NCBI RefSeq assembly: GCF_016703145.1
Contig: NZ_JADJCO010000002.1
Location: forward strand, 372,001 to 436,000
Direction of reading: 5' to 3'
Length of the DNA stretch: 64,000 bases
Origin: Ottowia sp.
GTDB taxonomy: Bacteria > Pseudomonadota > Gammaproteobacteria > Burkholderiales > Burkholderiaceae_C
Shown: piece after piece, positions 7,017 to 16,505 of the stretch
How positions within the stretch are numbered: position 1 is the stretch's first letter
Layout: each line of letters begins with the position of its first letter
Made by a program: the position numbers and the translations under genes
The notes under the pieces: model-generated
What the model was told of the DNA's origin: nothing
What the model saw: the letters and a program-made list of their open reading frames with translations, nothing else
Database searches by the model: none

Positions 7017-9017
7017 ATGCAAGGGACGAACGTGCTGTTCGGTCAGATCGCCGTGGTGTTCGGCATCGTGATCGCCGGCGTGTGGGGCGCCACACAATGG
7101 ACAGCCGCCGCCCTGGGCTACCAGCTACGCCTGGGCTCGCCCTGGTTCGATTTCCTCGGCACGCCGATCTACCACCCCTGGCGGCTGTTCGAGTGGTGGT
7201 TCTTCTTCGATGCCTATGCGCCCCACGTCTTTGACACGGGTGGCGCCATTGCAGCAGGCAGTGGCCTGTTCGCGGTGGTGGTTGCCATCGGCATGTCGAT
7301 CTGGCGTTCGCGGCAATCGCGCGTGGTCACGACTTACGGCTCGGCCCGTTGGGCGAACGCTGAGGACGTTCGCAAGGCGGGCCTCACGCAGCCGGCCGGA
7401 GTGTTCCTTGGCCAGCACGACCGCCAGTACCTGCGCCATGAAGGGACAGAGCATGTCCTGACCTTCGCGCCCACACGCTCAGGCAAAGGCGTGGGCCTGG
7501 TGGTTCCGACCTTGTTGAGTTGGCCTGCATCCGCCGTCATCCACGACATCAAGGGCGAGAACTGGCAGATCACCGCAGGCTGGCGCTCGCGCTTCTCGCA
7601 CTGCCTGCTGTTCAACCCCACCGATGCGAACTCTGCCGCCTACAACCCGCTGCTGGAAGTACGGCGCGGCGCGCATGAAGTGCGCGACGTGCAGAACATC
7701 GCGGACATCCTGGTCGATCCCGAAGGCGCGCTGGAGAAGCGCAACCATTGGGAGAAGACTTCGCACGCGCTGCTGGTGGGCGCCATCCTGCATGTGCTGT
7801 ATGCGGGCGAAGACAAGACCTTGCGCGGGGTTGCCAATTTCCTCTCCGACCCAGCTTGTCCATTCGAGCTGACCCTGCACCGGATGATGACCACATCGCA
7901 CCTGGGCGATGGTCCTCATCCCGTGGTGGCGTCCGCTGCGCGCGAAGTGCTCAACAAGTCGGACAACGAGCGTTCCGGCGTGTTGAGCACCGCCATGTCG
8001 TTCCTCGGCCTGTACCGTGACCCCACGGTGGCCGAAGTCACCTCGCGCTGCGACTGGCGCATCGCCGACCTGATTTCCGCTGCGTATCCCGTGTCGCTGT
8101 ACCTGGTGGTGCCACCTTCGGACATCTCGCGAACGAAGCCGCTGATCCGCTTGATCCTCAACCAGATCGGCCGACGCCTCACGGAATCACTGGATGGCAG
8201 CGACGGCATTGCGCGCCGCCACAAGCTGCTGCTGATGCTCGACGAGTTCCCGGCGCTGGGGCGCCTGGATTTCTTCGAGACAGCGCTGGCCTTCATGGCC
8301 GGCTACGGCATCCGCAGCTTCCTCATCGCGCAGTCTTTGAATCAGATCGACAAAGCCTACGGCCAGAACCATTCGATCCTCGACAACTGCCATGTGCGGG
8401 TGACCTTCGCCACCAACGACGAACGCACCGCCAAACGGATCTCAGAAACGCTCGGCACCGCTACTGAACTGAAGTCTCAGCGCAACTACGCGGGTCACCG
8501 GCTCGCGCCGTGGCTGGGCCACCTGATGGTGTCGCGCCAGGAGACGGCCCGGCCGCTGCTGACGCCCGGCGAAGTCATGCAGCTTCCGCCCGACGAAGCC
8601 GTGGTGATGGTCTCCAGCTTGGCGCCGATCAAGGCCAAGAAGCTGCGCTACTACGCGGACAGCAATTTCAAGCACCGCGTGTTGCCGCCGCCCGTTCTTG
8701 CTGCGGGACGTTACGCAGACGTGCCTCCCGCGCGTGCCGACGATTGGAGCGCGTTGGCGATTCCCGCCGTGCCGATCGCTGCTGTCACTGATGCCGCTGA
8801 AGGCTTCGCCGCCGCCGACGACGACGGCGGCCCGCGCCGCCAGCCTGAGCTTTCCGAAGTCTCCGAATACCAACCCGAACAGGCATCCGCAGCCAACGAC
8901 CTCGCGCTGCTCGATGACGACGACGCGCCGCTTCCCCTCCCGCGCCAGCTTGACCCGGCGCTGCAGCGCACGGCCCGGCTGGCATCCCTCGACCCCAACG
9001 ACGGAATCGACCTATGA
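7017..9017 (+). CDS. traG: Type IV coupling protein TraG (VirD4-like)
   Basis: A 666-residue inner-membrane ATPase that links the relaxase-DNA complex to the Trb mating pore. It has two N-terminal membrane segments (about residues 7-27 and 75-95), Walker A APTRSGKGVG at 151-160 and Walker B LLLMLDEFPALG. The C-terminal 80 residues are acidic and probably flexible. The ATG at 7017 is preferred over an in-frame GTG at 6999 because GGAGGCAGGG lies just before it. The stop overlaps the next gene by 4 bp. Confidence 0.95.
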   Translation: MQGTNVLFGQIAVVFGIVIAGVWGATQWTAAALGYQLRLGSPWFDFLGTPIYHPWRLFEWWFFFDAYAPHVFDTGGAIAAGSGLFAVVVAIGMSIWRSRQSRVVTTYGSARWANAEDVRKAGLTQPAGVFLGQHDRQYLRHEGTEHVLTFAPTRSGKGVGLVVPTLLSWPASAVIHDIKGENWQITAGWRSRFSHCLLFNPTDANSAAYNPLLEVRRGAHEVRDVQNIADILVDPEGALEKRNHWEKTSHALLVGAILHVLYAGEDKTLRGVANFLSDPACPFELTLHRMMTTSHLGDGPHPVVASAAREVLNKSDNERSGVLSTAMSFLGLYRDPTVAEVTSRCDWRIADLISAAYPVSLYLVVPPSDISRTKPLIRLILNQIGRRLTESLDGSDGIARRHKLLLMLDEFPALGRLDFFETALAFMAGYGIRSFLIAQSLNQIDKAYGQNHSILDNCHVRVTFATNDERTAKRISETLGTATELKSQRNYAGHRLAPWLGHLMVSRQETARPLLTPGEVMQLPPDEAVVMVSSLAPIKAKKLRYYADSNFKHRVLPPPVLAAGRYADVPPARADDWSALAIPAVPIAAVTDAAEGFAAADDDGGPRRQPELSEVSEYQPEQASAANDLALLDDDDAPLPLPRQLDPALQRTARLASLDPNDGIDL

Positions 9018-9487
9018 CCCAGCACCGCCTCAATGTATTCATCCAGCCAGAGCACAGCAAACGGCTCGATGAGTTGGCCGCCAAGAAAGGCGTTTCCAAG
9101 TCATCCATCGTCGCGGCGGCGCTCGCATCGTGGCTGTCGCCGGATGCGGCCGACCAACGCGAGGCGGCGATTGCCAAGCGCCTGGATCGCCTGTCGCGCC
9201 ACGCCGAACGGCTGGAGCGCGACCAGAACATCCAGATTGAAACGCTGGCGCTGTTTATCCGCTATTTCCTCACGGTGAGCACGCCCGTGCCCGAGGCGCA
9301 CCAGGACGCAGCACGCGCCCAGGGCAAGGCCCGCTTTGAACAGTTCGTCGAACAGTTGGGTCGCCATCTGTTGCGCGGGCGCAGCCTGGTACGGGACGTG
9401 GTGGAGGAACTGCATCCTGATCCCGTGCGGATGGAGGATGTGGCAGGCACGGCCGCTATGGCCGATGCGCAGGAGCGTGCGTCATGA
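9014..9487 (+). CDS. CopG/ribbon-helix-helix protein in the tra operon
   Basis: A 157-residue protein with an N-terminal RHH domain (RLNVFIQPEHSKRLDELAAKKGVSKSSIV split over strand, helix, helix; residues 4-33) and a longer helical C-terminal part (residues 50-157). A CopG-like gene between traG and trbB is regular in Tn4371-like ICEs. It may repress the tra/trb operon or act as a relaxosome accessory protein. It overlaps traG and trbB by 4 bp each, so it is co-translated with them. The precise role is unknown. Confidence 0.85.
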   Translation: MTQHRLNVFIQPEHSKRLDELAAKKGVSKSSIVAAALASWLSPDAADQREAAIAKRLDRLSRHAERLERDQNIQIETLALFIRYFLTVSTPVPEAHQDAARAQGKARFEQFVEQLGRHLLRGRSLVRDVVEELHPDPVRMEDVAGTAAMADAQERAS

Positions 9488-10554
9488 GCGCCGTTCCCCA
9501 ACTCCCGCCAGAACCCCGTTCATCGGCCGCCACCTCACTGGACCGGCGCATCCAGATGCTGCGTACAGCGATGGGGCCGCTGATCGCCGCCGCGCTCGAA
9601 GACCCGGACGTGGTGGAAATCATGCTCAACCCCGATCGCACCTTGTGGATCGACCGGCTTTCCTCGGGTCGCTCCCCGATGGGTGTGGAGCTGTCCGAAG
9701 CGGACGGCGAGCGGATCATCCGTTTGGTGGCCGCCCACGTCGGCGCAGAAGTGCATCGCGGCCAGCCGCTGTTGTCGGCGGAGCTGCCCGAAACCGGCGA
9801 ACGCTTCGAGGGCATCCTGCCCCCGGCCGCGCCAGGCCCCGCCTTCGCCCTGCGCAAGCGCGCCATCGGCGTGATCCCCTTGGAGCGGTACGTCCTCGAC
9901 GGGATGATGACCCGCGCCCAAGCGGACTATCTCATCCGTGCAGTGCACGAGCGGCAGAACATCCTGATCGCGGGGGCCACGAGCAGCGGCAAGACCACCC
10001 TGGCCAATGCGCTGCTGGCGGAGATCGCCGCCACGGGCGACCGCGTGCTGGTGCTCGAAGACACGGTGGAGCTGCAATGCGCCGCCCGTGACCACGTGCC
10101 ACTGCGCACGCGCCGAGGCGTGGTGTCCATGCAGGAACTGGTGCGCTCTTCCATGCGGCTGCGGCCGGACCGCGTGGTGGTCGGCGAGGTGCGCGGCGCC
10201 GAGGCACTCGATCTCATCAAGGTCTGGGGCACGGGCCATCCGGGCGGCATCGCCACGATCCATGCCGGTTCCGCCTTGGGCGCGCTGCTGCGCCTGGAGC
10301 AACTGATTCTCGAAGTGGCGGTGAACCCGCCCCGTGCGCTGATCGCCGAGGCGGTCAACGTGGTGATCCACATCGCCGGGCGTGGGCGCAAGCGCCGCAT
10401 CGAGAGCATCGCCCGTGTCGTCGGCTTCGACGGCGCGGGCTACCAACTGGCGGACGCGCTGGAAACGCCGTTTCCCGCGCTGCCGCCGATTCCCGATGCC
10501 GCACCCGCTGCGGCGACTTTCCCGTCCCCTGACCAACCTGGAGAACTGCCATGA
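9484..10554 (+). CDS. trbB: Conjugation ATPase TrbB (VirB11-like)
   Basis: A 356-residue hexameric traffic ATPase that powers pilus assembly and substrate transfer from the cytoplasmic face. The Walker A motif GATSSGKTT is at residues 164-172, followed by an Asp box (VLVLEDTVEL), Walker B (DRVVVGEVRGAEALDLI) and a His box (GHPGGIATIHA). Length and motif order match TrbB of IncP plasmids. It is the first gene of the trb block and overlaps trbC by 4 bp. Confidence 0.96.
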   Translation: MSAVPQLPPEPRSSAATSLDRRIQMLRTAMGPLIAAALEDPDVVEIMLNPDRTLWIDRLSSGRSPMGVELSEADGERIIRLVAAHVGAEVHRGQPLLSAELPETGERFEGILPPAAPGPAFALRKRAIGVIPLERYVLDGMMTRAQADYLIRAVHERQNILIAGATSSGKTTLANALLAEIAATGDRVLVLEDTVELQCAARDHVPLRTRRGVVSMQELVRSSMRLRPDRVVVGEVRGAEALDLIKVWGTGHPGGIATIHAGSALGALLRLEQLILEVAVNPPRALIAEAVNVVIHIAGRGRKRRIESIARVVGFDGAGYQLADALETPFPALPPIPDAAPAAATFPSPDQPGELP

Positions 10555-10934
10555 CGCAGATGTACGTTCCTGCTTTCCGTTTTTCTACAAATCCGGCTTT
10601 GCGCCTCGCACGGCTGAGCAGCCTGGCCCGCCCTGCGGGGCAAGGACTGCTACTGGCCGCGCTGCTGTTGTTCCTGGCCGGAACCGCGCAGGCCGCCGGC
10701 TCCTCGATGCCGTGGGAAGCGCCGCTGCAATCCATCCTTGAATCCATCCAGGGACCGGTGGCGCGCATCGTGGCCGTCATCATCATCATCGCCACGGGCC
10801 TCGCGTTGGCCTTCGGCGATACCTCGGGCGGGTTCCGCAAGCTGATCCAGATCGTGTTCGGTCTGTCCATTGCGTTCGCCGCGTCCTCGTTCTTCCTGTC
10901 GTTCTTCAGCTTCTCGGGAGGGGCTGTCGTATGA
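10551..10934 (+). CDS. trbC: Conjugative pilin precursor TrbC
   Basis: A 127-residue pilin precursor (VirB2-like). A long signal region ends near AGTAQAAG (about residue 49), followed by two hydrophobic segments (IVAVIIIIATGLALAFG and the C-terminal IVFGLSIAFAASSFFLSFF) separated by a short polar loop, as in VirB2/TrbC. The element's TraF peptidase probably trims it. The stop overlaps trbD. Confidence 0.92.
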   Translation: MTQMYVPAFRFSTNPALRLARLSSLARPAGQGLLLAALLLFLAGTAQAAGSSMPWEAPLQSILESIQGPVARIVAVIIIIATGLALAFGDTSGGFRKLIQIVFGLSIAFAASSFFLSFFSFSGGAVV

Positions 10935-11203
10935 GCGCCCCGGATACCTTCGCGGCTGGGTTCGAGGTGCCTTTGCATCGCTCGCTGACCGAGCCGATCT
11001 TGATGGGCGGCGCACCGCGCACCGTGGCGATTGCTAACGGCACGCTGGCCGCCGCCGTCGGGCTGGGCCTGCAACTGTGGGTTCCGGGCGTGGTGCTCTG
11101 GATCGTCGGCCACTCGCTGGCGGTATGGGGTGCGCGCGTCGATCCGCAGTTCATGGCCGTGTTCGCGCGGCACATCAAGCACCGGCCGCTGCTGGACGTG
11201 TGA
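10931..11203 (+). CDS. trbD: Mating-pore protein TrbD (VirB3-like)
   Basis: A 90-residue inner-membrane protein of the VirB3/TrbD family. The N-terminal VPLHRSLTEPILMGGAPR block is characteristic, followed by two adjacent membrane segments (about residues 34-66). It works with TrbE in pilus assembly. It lies between trbC (4-bp overlap) and trbE (9-bp gap). Confidence 0.93.
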   Translation: MSAPDTFAAGFEVPLHRSLTEPILMGGAPRTVAIANGTLAAAVGLGLQLWVPGVVLWIVGHSLAVWGARVDPQFMAVFARHIKHRPLLDV

Positions 11204-11212
11204 GGTGATGCC

Positions 11213-13669
11213 ATGCTGAACCTTACCGAATACCACCAGCGTCCGGCCTTGCTGGCTGACTGGCTGCCCTGGGCCGGACTCGTCGCGCCGGGTGTCGTCT
11301 TGAACAAGGACGGCAGTTTCCAACGCACGGCGCGCTTTCGGGGGCCAGACCTCGACAGCGCCACGCAGGGCGAACTGATCGCCACGTCGGCGCGGCTGAA
11401 CAACGCGCTGCGGCGCTTGGGTTCGGGCTGGGCTCTGTTTGTGGAAGCCGAGCGCCGGCCGGCGGCGGACTATCCTCACTCTGAGTTTCCCGAACCGTTG
11501 TCCTGGCTGGTGGACGAGGAACGACGAGCCACCTTCGAGGACTCGGGCAACCACTTCGAGAGCGGCTATCACCTGACGCTGGTGTACCTGCCGCCCGAGG
11601 AATCGCACGCCCGCGCAGCCGGAATGCTGTACGAGAACCGGCCGACCGAGGGCGTGGACTGGCGCGAACGCCTGACGGCCTTCATGGCAGAAACGGATCG
11701 CGTCTTCGACCTGCTCGATGGCGTGATGCCGGAGATTGCCTGGCTGGATGACAGCCAGACGTTGACGTACTTGCACGCCACGATCTCGACGCGGCGCTAC
11801 CACGTGAATGTGCCCGAAGTGCCATTTCACATTGACGCGCTGCTGACGGATTCCGCGCTCATTGGTGGGCTGGCGCCGATGTTGGGCGACCAGCACCTGC
11901 GCGTGGCGACGGTGCGGGGTTTTCCGACCTCGACCTGGCCGGGGATTCTGGACGACCTCAACCGCCTCGGCTTTGGCTATCGCTGGAGTACGCGCTTTCT
12001 GTGCATGGACAAAGCCGATGCGGAACGGGAATTGGGGCGCCTGCGCCGCCAGTGGTTCGCCAAGCGCAAGAACGTCATCGCGCTGCTGCGCGAAACCATC
12101 TTCCAGCAGGAAAGCCCGCTGGTGGACACCGACGCCAGCAACAAATCGGCCGATGCGGACGCGGCCCTGCAGGAGCTGGGCAGCGACCAGGTGGCCTTTG
12201 GCTATGTCACCGCGACGGTGACGGTGCTCGATGCGGACCCGGCGAAGGCCGACGAGAAGCTGCGCATGGTGGAGCGGGTGATTCAGGGACGCGGCTTCGT
12301 GACGATCCCCGAAACGCTAAATGCCGTGGATGCCTGGCTGTCGTCTATCCCAGGCCATGCCTACGCCAACGTGCGCCAGCCCATCATCTCCACGCTGAAC
12401 CTGGCGCACCTGATGCCGGTGTCTGCTGTGTGGGCTGGGCCTGAGCGCAATGCCCATCTCGACGGGCCGCCGCTCATCGTGACCCGCACCGAAGGCGCGA
12501 CGCCGTTCCGGCTGGTCACGCACATCGGCGACGTGGGCCACACGCTGGTGGCCGGGCCAACCGGCATGGGCAAGTCGGTTTTGCTTGCCACACTGGCGAT
12601 GCAGTTTCGTCGCTATCGCGGCTCGCGCATCTTCGCGTTCGACATGGGGCGCTCGATGCGCGCCACGATCCTCGGCCTGGGCGGCGAGCACTACGACCTG
12701 GGTACGGATGGCGAAATCGCCTTCCAGCCCTTGGCTCGCATCGACCGCGAGGGCTATCGCACCTGGGCGGCCGAATGGATCGAAGGCCGATTCCGGCATG
12801 AAGGCGTGGCCGTCGGCCCGGACGAGAAGGCCGCCGTGTGGTCGGCACTCGGCAGCCTTGCCGGTGCGCCGGAGGAGCAACGCACGATGACGGGCCTGTC
12901 GGTGCTGCTGCAATCGAATGCTCTGCGCCAGGCGCTTGCGCCCTATGTGCTGGGCGGCGCGCACGGCAAGCTGCTGGACGCGGATGTGGATCGGCTGGGT
13001 TCCGGTGCGGTGCAGTGCTTCGAGATGGAGGAGCTGATGCACAGCAAGGCCGCCGTCATGGCCGTGCTGCACTACCTCTTTGCGCGCTTCGACGAACGCT
13101 TTGACGGTGCGCCCACGCTGCTGGTCCTCGATGAAGCCTGGTTGTTTCTCGATGACCCGGTGTTTGCCGCGCGCATCCGCCAGTGGCTCAAGACGCTCAG
13201 GAAAAAGAACGTCAGCGTCATCTTCGCCACGCAGTCGCTGGCGGACATCAAGGATTCGAGCATCGCGCCCGCGATCATCGAAAGCTGCGCCAGCCGCATC
13301 TTCCTGCCGAACCCGCAGGCGACCGAGCCGCAGATCAAGACGATCTATCAGGGCTTCGGCCTCAACAGCCGGCAGATCGAGATCGTCGCCACAGCAGTCC
13401 CGAAGCGCGACTACTACTACCAATCCCGCCTCGGCAACCGCCTGTTCGACCTCGACCTCGGGCCGGCGACGCTGGCGTTTGCGGGCGCGTCCTCGCCGCA
13501 GGACCAGCGGGACATGGATCGCGTGCTGCTGGACGCCGGCGTGCCCGGCTTCGCGGGCGCCTGGCTGCGCCATCGCGGCCTCGATTGGGCGGCCGATCTG
13601 CTGCCCACGTTCCCCGGCCTTGCGCCGCTGATCTCTCAGTTTCCCCCTCGCACCGCTGACCACCCATAG
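11213..13669 (+). CDS. trbE: Conjugation ATPase TrbE (VirB4-like)
   Basis: An 818-residue VirB4-class ATPase, the largest and most conserved motor of the type IV secretion system. An N-terminal CagE/VirB4 domain occupies about residues 1-400. Walker A is at 448-455 (GPTGMGKS) and Walker B includes Asp640-Glu641 (LLVLDEAWLF), followed by FATQSLADI, a usual downstream motif. Length matches TrbE. The neighbours trbD and trbJ give the standard order. Confidence 0.96.
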   Translation: MLNLTEYHQRPALLADWLPWAGLVAPGVVLNKDGSFQRTARFRGPDLDSATQGELIATSARLNNALRRLGSGWALFVEAERRPAADYPHSEFPEPLSWLVDEERRATFEDSGNHFESGYHLTLVYLPPEESHARAAGMLYENRPTEGVDWRERLTAFMAETDRVFDLLDGVMPEIAWLDDSQTLTYLHATISTRRYHVNVPEVPFHIDALLTDSALIGGLAPMLGDQHLRVATVRGFPTSTWPGILDDLNRLGFGYRWSTRFLCMDKADAERELGRLRRQWFAKRKNVIALLRETIFQQESPLVDTDASNKSADADAALQELGSDQVAFGYVTATVTVLDADPAKADEKLRMVERVIQGRGFVTIPETLNAVDAWLSSIPGHAYANVRQPIISTLNLAHLMPVSAVWAGPERNAHLDGPPLIVTRTEGATPFRLVTHIGDVGHTLVAGPTGMGKSVLLATLAMQFRRYRGSRIFAFDMGRSMRATILGLGGEHYDLGTDGEIAFQPLARIDREGYRTWAAEWIEGRFRHEGVAVGPDEKAAVWSALGSLAGAPEEQRTMTGLSVLLQSNALRQALAPYVLGGAHGKLLDADVDRLGSGAVQCFEMEELMHSKAAVMAVLHYLFARFDERFDGAPTLLVLDEAWLFLDDPVFAARIRQWLKTLRKKNVSVIFATQSLADIKDSSIAPAIIESCASRIFLPNPQATEPQIKTIYQGFGLNSRQIEIVATAVPKRDYYYQSRLGNRLFDLDLGPATLAFAGASSPQDQRDMDRVLLDAGVPGFAGAWLRHRGLDWAADLLPTFPGLAPLISQFPPRTADHP

Positions 13670-13680
13670 GAGAACCCATC

Positions 13681-14409
13681 ATGAAAAAGCACCTTATCGC
13701 CGCTGTCGTTGCATCGCTGCTTTGCACCGTGCCCACCGTCCAGGCGCAATGGGTCGTCATCGACCCCACGAACCTCGTGCAGAACACGCTGACCGCGATC
13801 CGCACGCTGGAGCAAATCAACAACCAGATCAAGCAACTTCAGAACGAGGCGCAGATGCTCATCAACCAGGCGCGCAACCTGGCTAGTCTGCCGTTCAGCG
13901 TGGTGAGCCGGCTGCGGGCCAACCTGGCGTTGACGCAGCGGCTGATCGACCAGGCCAAAGGCATGGCCTATGACGTGGCGAACATGGACCGGATGTTTCA
14001 ACGGCTGTATCCCGAGCAATACGCCGCCACCGTGAGCGGCGACCAGATGTACCGCGACACGCAGGAACGCTGGAAAAACACACTCACCAGTTTGCAGACC
14101 GCGATGCAGATGCAGGCCCAGGCGTCGCAGAACCTCAAGGATGACGAAGGGGTGCTGGCCGATCTAGTGGGCAAGAGCCAGTCCGCAGTGGGAGCCTTGC
14201 AGGCGATGCAAGCGACTAACCAGCTTCTAGCCTTGCAGGCCAAGCAATCCATCCAGACGCAGCGCTTGCAACTCACGCAGGATCGCGCGACCTCACTGGA
14301 GCTGGCCCGGCAAGCTGCGGCGGCCGAGCGCGGGCGAGAAGTACGGCGGCGCTTCTTGGGTACGGGCACCCCGTATACGCCGTACCCCGTCAACTTCTAC
14401 GGCAACTGA
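13681..14409 (+). CDS. trbJ: Mating-pore protein TrbJ (VirB5-like)
   Basis: A 242-residue secreted protein with a clear signal peptide (MKKHLIAAVVASLL up to VQAQ, cleavage near residue 23) and a mostly helical, glutamine-rich body with long coiled-coil segments (INNQIKQLQNEAQMLINQA). VirB5/TrbJ proteins are minor pilus components involved in contact with the recipient. AGGAG lies upstream of the ATG. Confidence 0.93.
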   Translation: MKKHLIAAVVASLLCTVPTVQAQWVVIDPTNLVQNTLTAIRTLEQINNQIKQLQNEAQMLINQARNLASLPFSVVSRLRANLALTQRLIDQAKGMAYDVANMDRMFQRLYPEQYAATVSGDQMYRDTQERWKNTLTSLQTAMQMQAQASQNLKDDEGVLADLVGKSQSAVGALQAMQATNQLLALQAKQSIQTQRLQLTQDRATSLELARQAAAAERGREVRRRFLGTGTPYTPYPVNFYGN

Positions 14410-14421
14410 CGGAGCACAGCC

Positions 14422-15789
14422 ATGAACGACGTGACGGTCATTGACCGATTCCTCGACACGTTCTCGCGCTACATCGACTCGGGTTTTGGGCTGCTGCAGG
14501 GCGAGGTGGCGTTCCTGACGGCCACGCTGATCGTCATCGACATGACGCTCGCCGGGCTGTTCTGGGCGATGAGCCATGCCAGCGGCCAGGGCGAGGACGT
14601 GATCGCCAAGCTGATCCGCAAAGTGCTGTATGTCGGTGCCTTCGCCTACATCATCGGCAACTTCAATACCCTGGCGGGCATCGTGTTCCGCTCGTTCGCG
14701 GGTCTGGGCCTGACGGCCAGCGGCTCGACCTTGAGCATGGGCAACTTCCTGCAACCGGGCCACCTGGCCAAGGTGGGTGTTGATGCCGCGGCGCCCATCT
14801 TCAAGCAGATCGGCGACCTCGCGGGCTTCCCCGAGGTGTTCGTGCACATCGACCAGATCGTGGTGCTGTTCTTCGCCTGGCTGGTGGTCATCATCAGCTT
14901 CTTCGTGCTGGCCGTGCAGCTCTTCGTCACGCTGATCGAGTTCAAGCTGACCACGCTCGCGGGCTTCGTGCTGGTGCCGTTCGCCCTCTGGAACAAGACG
15001 GCGTTCCTGGCCGAGAAGGTGCTGGGCAACGTGGTGTCCTCGGGCATCAAGGTGCTGGTGCTGGCCGTCATCGTGGGCATCGGCTCGGGCTTGTTCTCCG
15101 AGTTCAACATACCGGCTGGCTCGGAGCCCTCGATTGACCGGGCACTGGTCATCATGCTGGCCTCGCTGTCCATGCTGGCCCTGGGCATCTTCGGGCCGGG
15201 TATTGCGGCGGGGCTGGTGTCCGGCGGACCGCAGCTCGGTGCGGGTGCGATGGCGGGTGCGGCCATCGGCGCGGCCGGAACCGCCGTGGCGGTCGGCGCT
15301 GCAGCCACGGGCGTCGGCAGCGCCGTGGCGGCCGGGGCGCGCATGGCGCCAGCCGCCGCCAAGGTGGCGAGCGGCGGCGCCCGCTCCATGGCATCGACCG
15401 CCAGCAGCGCCAGGTCGGCGTTCCAGGCGGGCTCCGCTTCGGCTGGCGGCGGCCTCAAGGGTGCCGCCGCCGGCGTGGGCAATGTCGCCAAGACCGGCGC
15501 GCAGGCGGCCGGGCAGAAAGTGGCCGATAGCGCGCGCTCGATGACAAAGCGCGCCGCAGCCGCATTCCGGGAAGGCGGTGACGCCAGCTCTGGAGCGACT
15601 GGAACTGCATCGGGCGCCGCCGCCGATGCCGCTGCCTCATTACCACCCACCGAACAACCCGCTTGGGCCAAGCGCCTGCACCGCAGGCAGCAGCTCAGCC
15701 ATGCCGCTACGACCGCTGCCCACACGCTGCGCGGTGGCGACGGTGGCAGCTCCAGCCAAGGCCCAAGCCTTCGTGATTCCGATTCATAA
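14422..15789 (+). CDS. trbL: Mating-pore membrane protein TrbL (VirB6-like)
   Basis: A 455-residue polytopic inner-membrane protein. At least five hydrophobic segments lie within residues 25-280 (for example VVLFFAWLVVIISFFVLAV), then a long Ala/Gly/Ser-rich tail (residues 270-455) of low complexity. This two-part form is normal for TrbL of Tn4371-type elements. It should form the inner-membrane part of the transfer channel. Confidence 0.95.
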   Translation: MNDVTVIDRFLDTFSRYIDSGFGLLQGEVAFLTATLIVIDMTLAGLFWAMSHASGQGEDVIAKLIRKVLYVGAFAYIIGNFNTLAGIVFRSFAGLGLTASGSTLSMGNFLQPGHLAKVGVDAAAPIFKQIGDLAGFPEVFVHIDQIVVLFFAWLVVIISFFVLAVQLFVTLIEFKLTTLAGFVLVPFALWNKTAFLAEKVLGNVVSSGIKVLVLAVIVGIGSGLFSEFNIPAGSEPSIDRALVIMLASLSMLALGIFGPGIAAGLVSGGPQLGAGAMAGAAIGAAGTAVAVGAAATGVGSAVAAGARMAPAAAKVASGGARSMASTASSARSAFQAGSASAGGGLKGAAAGVGNVAKTGAQAAGQKVADSARSMTKRAAAAFREGGDASSGATGTASGAAADAAASLPPTEQPAWAKRLHRRQQLSHAATTAAHTLRGGDGGSSSQGPSLRDSDS

Positions 15790-15800
15790 GGAGAAAGACC

Positions 15801-16505
15801 ATGCGATTCAAACGACCGCAGGTGCGCTATGCCGACACGCCGCAGCCTGCCACTCCGTACCAATCCGCCGCGCAGGTGTGGGACGAGCGCATCGGCTCGG
15901 CCCGCGTGCAGGCGAAGAACTGGCGCTTCATGGCCTTCGGCTGTTTCACGCTGGCCGTGCTGATGGCCGGGGGCCTGGTCTGGCGCTCGGCGCAGTCCAT
16001 CGTGACACCCTACGTCATCGAGGTGGACAACGCCGGCCAGGTACGCGCCGTCGGCGAAGCCGCCACGCCGTACCAGCCCAGCGATGCCCAGGTGGCCTAC
16101 CACCTGGGCCGCTTCATCGGTCTGGTGCGTGGCTTGTCCGTCGACCCCATCGTGGTGCGGCAGAACTGGCTGGATGCCTATGACTACACCACCGACAAGG
16201 GCGCAGTCGTGCTCAACGAGTACGCGCGAGTTGCAGATCCTTTCTCGCGCATTGGCAAGGAATCGGTGACGGTGCAGATCAGCAGCGTGACGCGCGCCAG
16301 TGAGTCGTCTTTCAACGTGCGCTGGACGGAGACACGCTTTGTGAACGGCGCGCTGGACCGCACCGAACGCTGGAACGCGGTGATCTCCACTGTGCTGCAA
16401 ACCCCGCGCACCGAGCAACGTGTGCGCAAGAACCCTCTGGGCATCTACGTCAATGGCTTGTCGTGGAGCCGTGAACTGGATTCTTCTGAAGGAGCAAAAC
16501 CATGA
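15801..16505 (+). CDS. trbF: Mating-pore protein TrbF (VirB8-like)
   Basis: A 234-residue bitopic inner-membrane protein: cytoplasmic N-terminus, one membrane segment (about residues 38-60) and a periplasmic VirB8/NTF2-like domain (VTPYVIEVDNAGQVRAVG through the C-terminus). It nucleates the periplasmic part of the secretion channel. AAGGAG precedes the ATG and the stop overlaps trbG by 4 bp. Confidence 0.94.
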   Translation: MRFKRPQVRYADTPQPATPYQSAAQVWDERIGSARVQAKNWRFMAFGCFTLAVLMAGGLVWRSAQSIVTPYVIEVDNAGQVRAVGEAATPYQPSDAQVAYHLGRFIGLVRGLSVDPIVVRQNWLDAYDYTTDKGAVVLNEYARVADPFSRIGKESVTVQISSVTRASESSFNVRWTETRFVNGALDRTERWNAVISTVLQTPRTEQRVRKNPLGIYVNGLSWSRELDSSEGAKP